Positions 62,726 to 64,000 of a stretch of 64,000 nucleotides of DNA are shown in pieces (the stretch's first letter is position 1; every line of letters starts with the position of its first letter). This DNA comes from Jacaranda mimosifolia (Eukaryota > Streptophyta > Magnoliopsida > Lamiales > Bignoniaceae): NCBI GenBank assembly GCA_018894105.1, contig CM032124.1:3829501-3893500 (forward strand), read 5' to 3'. The notes below the pieces were generated by a model, which had not been told where the DNA came from, made no database searches, and saw only the letters and a list, made by a program, of their open reading frames with translations. Position numbers and translations under genes: made by a program.

Positions 62726-63599
62726 ATTGACCACCTAGTGACTGTATATGTTTTTAATTTTTTTTATATAATTACTGACCGCCATTTGTGATCACTATCA
62801 GTCTCTAATTAATGATCACTTTCTACCTATCATTAATTAGTGACCAATTAGTGATTGATACAAATTAGTGATGAGAATTTTTGTCACGAATTCGAGTAGT
62901 CACCAAATCGACCATAAGCTCATTAGTAATCAATTTTTGCTTTGAGTGGTTGCTAATTACCTTTTTTTGGTAGCGGATGACACATCTATAGTGACAATAT
63001 ATTGACAATAAAAATTGTCACTATAATTTATGACAAAATTTTGATTGTTAAAGTGTCCCATTAGGTGTGCCACATATTATCAATAGTCATAACAACATAA
63101 ATACTATTTTTTGTCACTATTAAGTTAACAACTATTAAGGGACCACAACAACTTCTAGTATTTTAGCTTTTGAGATGCACGCATCTAGTCTCATTTTTTT
63201 TATTTTTTATTTTGATAGATTATGTGCCTCAATTACCATTCTTTAACTTTAGTAGGCATTGATGTTGCACGAAAATAGAGTTGAGGTTGTTTTTGAAAAT
63301 CAGCAAGTTGAATTGATTTTCTTTCATGGAATGTGCTTGCATAGAGTTAGAGCTTCAGTTAGTAAATGATTGTTTAAATGCCCTTTTTCAATTTGGGAAT
63401 TGTTATTTATAAGTCCTTGTTGAGCTTTGTCCCATTTACGTTTCGGTGCTCATCTTGGTGGATTTAATTTATTGGGCTTATTAGCTCTTTCCTTATTTAC
63501 TTATTTATTTAAATGTGCCCTTCGTTTGCTTTTTATTTTTTATTTCGTCTGGCATTAGGACTTATTTTTCTATATTATTAAGTCCCCTATTTTCAATTA
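62726..63599. other. Flank with sub-terminal-type repeats, no gene
   Basis: 62735-63130 has many short inverted and direct copies of AATTAGTGACC, GTGATCACTATC and TGTCACTAT, similar to 32100-32280 and 29150-29250. They may be the end of a decayed CACTA-like element. The rest is AT-rich with nothing recognised. Confidence 0.4.
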
Positions 63600-64000
63600 A
63601 AAAATTTATTTTCATATTGAAAGTATACCATAAAAGTTAATTTTATTTTGTTGGTTTGATTAATTAATTAAATATATTGGTTTTAAGATAAAACTAATGA
63701 AAACAAAAAAAGTGTATAGGTTGAGCTTTCTTATTAACATATAAAACCTAAAATTATAATTTCATTAATTAATTTAATTGATTTCATTTTATCTTTCCTA
63801 TGAAATTAATAAACGAGTTATTAATATAGAGTTTAATGCAATTGCGTGGTTCTTTCGAATTACTCATAATTAAATTCTTAATTTATTGTCAAATTCACAT
63901 ATTACTATGTGAATTAGATAAGTTATGAACGAGAGGATTTCACTCAGATTACCTAGGGTAGATAGATATATTACTAATCAATCCCTAAGCTATCTTTTTC
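63600..64000. repeat. Athila-like LTR fragment, cut by the window edge
   Basis: From about 63690 the sequence follows the order of 34400-34730 in the Athila-like LTR: AAACTAATGAAAA, TATGAAATTAATAAA, GTTATTA, CAATTGCG..GTTCTTTCGAATTAC, CTATGTGAATTA and CAATCCCTA. The similarity is clear but lower than between the two LTRs of that element. The right end lies outside the window. Confidence 0.7.

Noticed and set aside
1..64000. tRNA or rRNA genes
   Set aside because: No cloverleaf with A and B boxes or rRNA-like blocks were noticed by eye. A tRNAscan or Rfam run was not possible here and could still find one.

Overview
This is nuclear DNA from a flowering plant, most likely a eudicot. The evidence is a CYP71-type cytochrome P450 with a single phase-0 intron, remnants of a chloroplast rhodanese-like (STR11-type) gene with many introns, and plant lineages of LTR retrotransposons (Athila-like, Tat/Retand-like and Tekay-like Ty3/Gypsy, plus a Ty1/Copia element). 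The sequence is AT-rich and mostly decayed repeats. The only gene that looks intact is the P450 on the minus strand at 27153-28791.

Layout. 1-512 is a near-perfect palindrome with a GC-rich centre. 734-7020 and 7891-14223 are two diverged copies of one 6.3 kb segment. Each copy holds the same 5'-truncated Copia pol, its 385-bp LTR and an AT-rich minisatellite. 14467-18019 looks like a solo Gypsy LTR, flanked by a 4/5-matching target duplication and containing a 42-bp minisatellite. 18348-26504 is an STR11-like rhodanese pseudogene: a 1.42 kb hAT-like element splits one exon, three exons carry frameshifts, one splice donor is lost, and one internal exon was not found. 27153-28791 is the P450. 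28792-32305 is intergenic, with inverted repeats, followed by a Tourist-like MITE (32306-32665).

32962-49225 is a minus-strand Tat-lineage Gypsy element. It has LTRs of about 0.73 kb, a degenerate gag-PR-RT-(IN) region, a 51-bp tandem array and a plus-strand (antisense) ORF with its own TATA box. An Athila-like element (34226-41371, target duplication GGTTG) is nested inside it. That element keeps gag and protease but has lost RT, RNase H and the integrase core, so the protease is followed in frame by the integrase C-terminus.

49771-62725 is a nested stack. A degenerate hAT-like element holds a second hAT-like element (50471-62688), which holds an 11.3 kb Tekay-like Gypsy (51207-62487, target duplication ATTCA). 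The 3' LTR of the Gypsy holds a further 613-bp insertion. The right edge (about 63600-64000) is another Athila-type LTR fragment that runs out of the window.

No new enzymatic or defence system was recognised. The interest lies in the structures: the giant foldback, the post-decay segmental duplication, the exon-disrupting transposon, the PR-IN deletion fusion, the antisense retroelement gene and the layered insertion history. All boundaries and homologies were read by eye, without alignment software or database searches.
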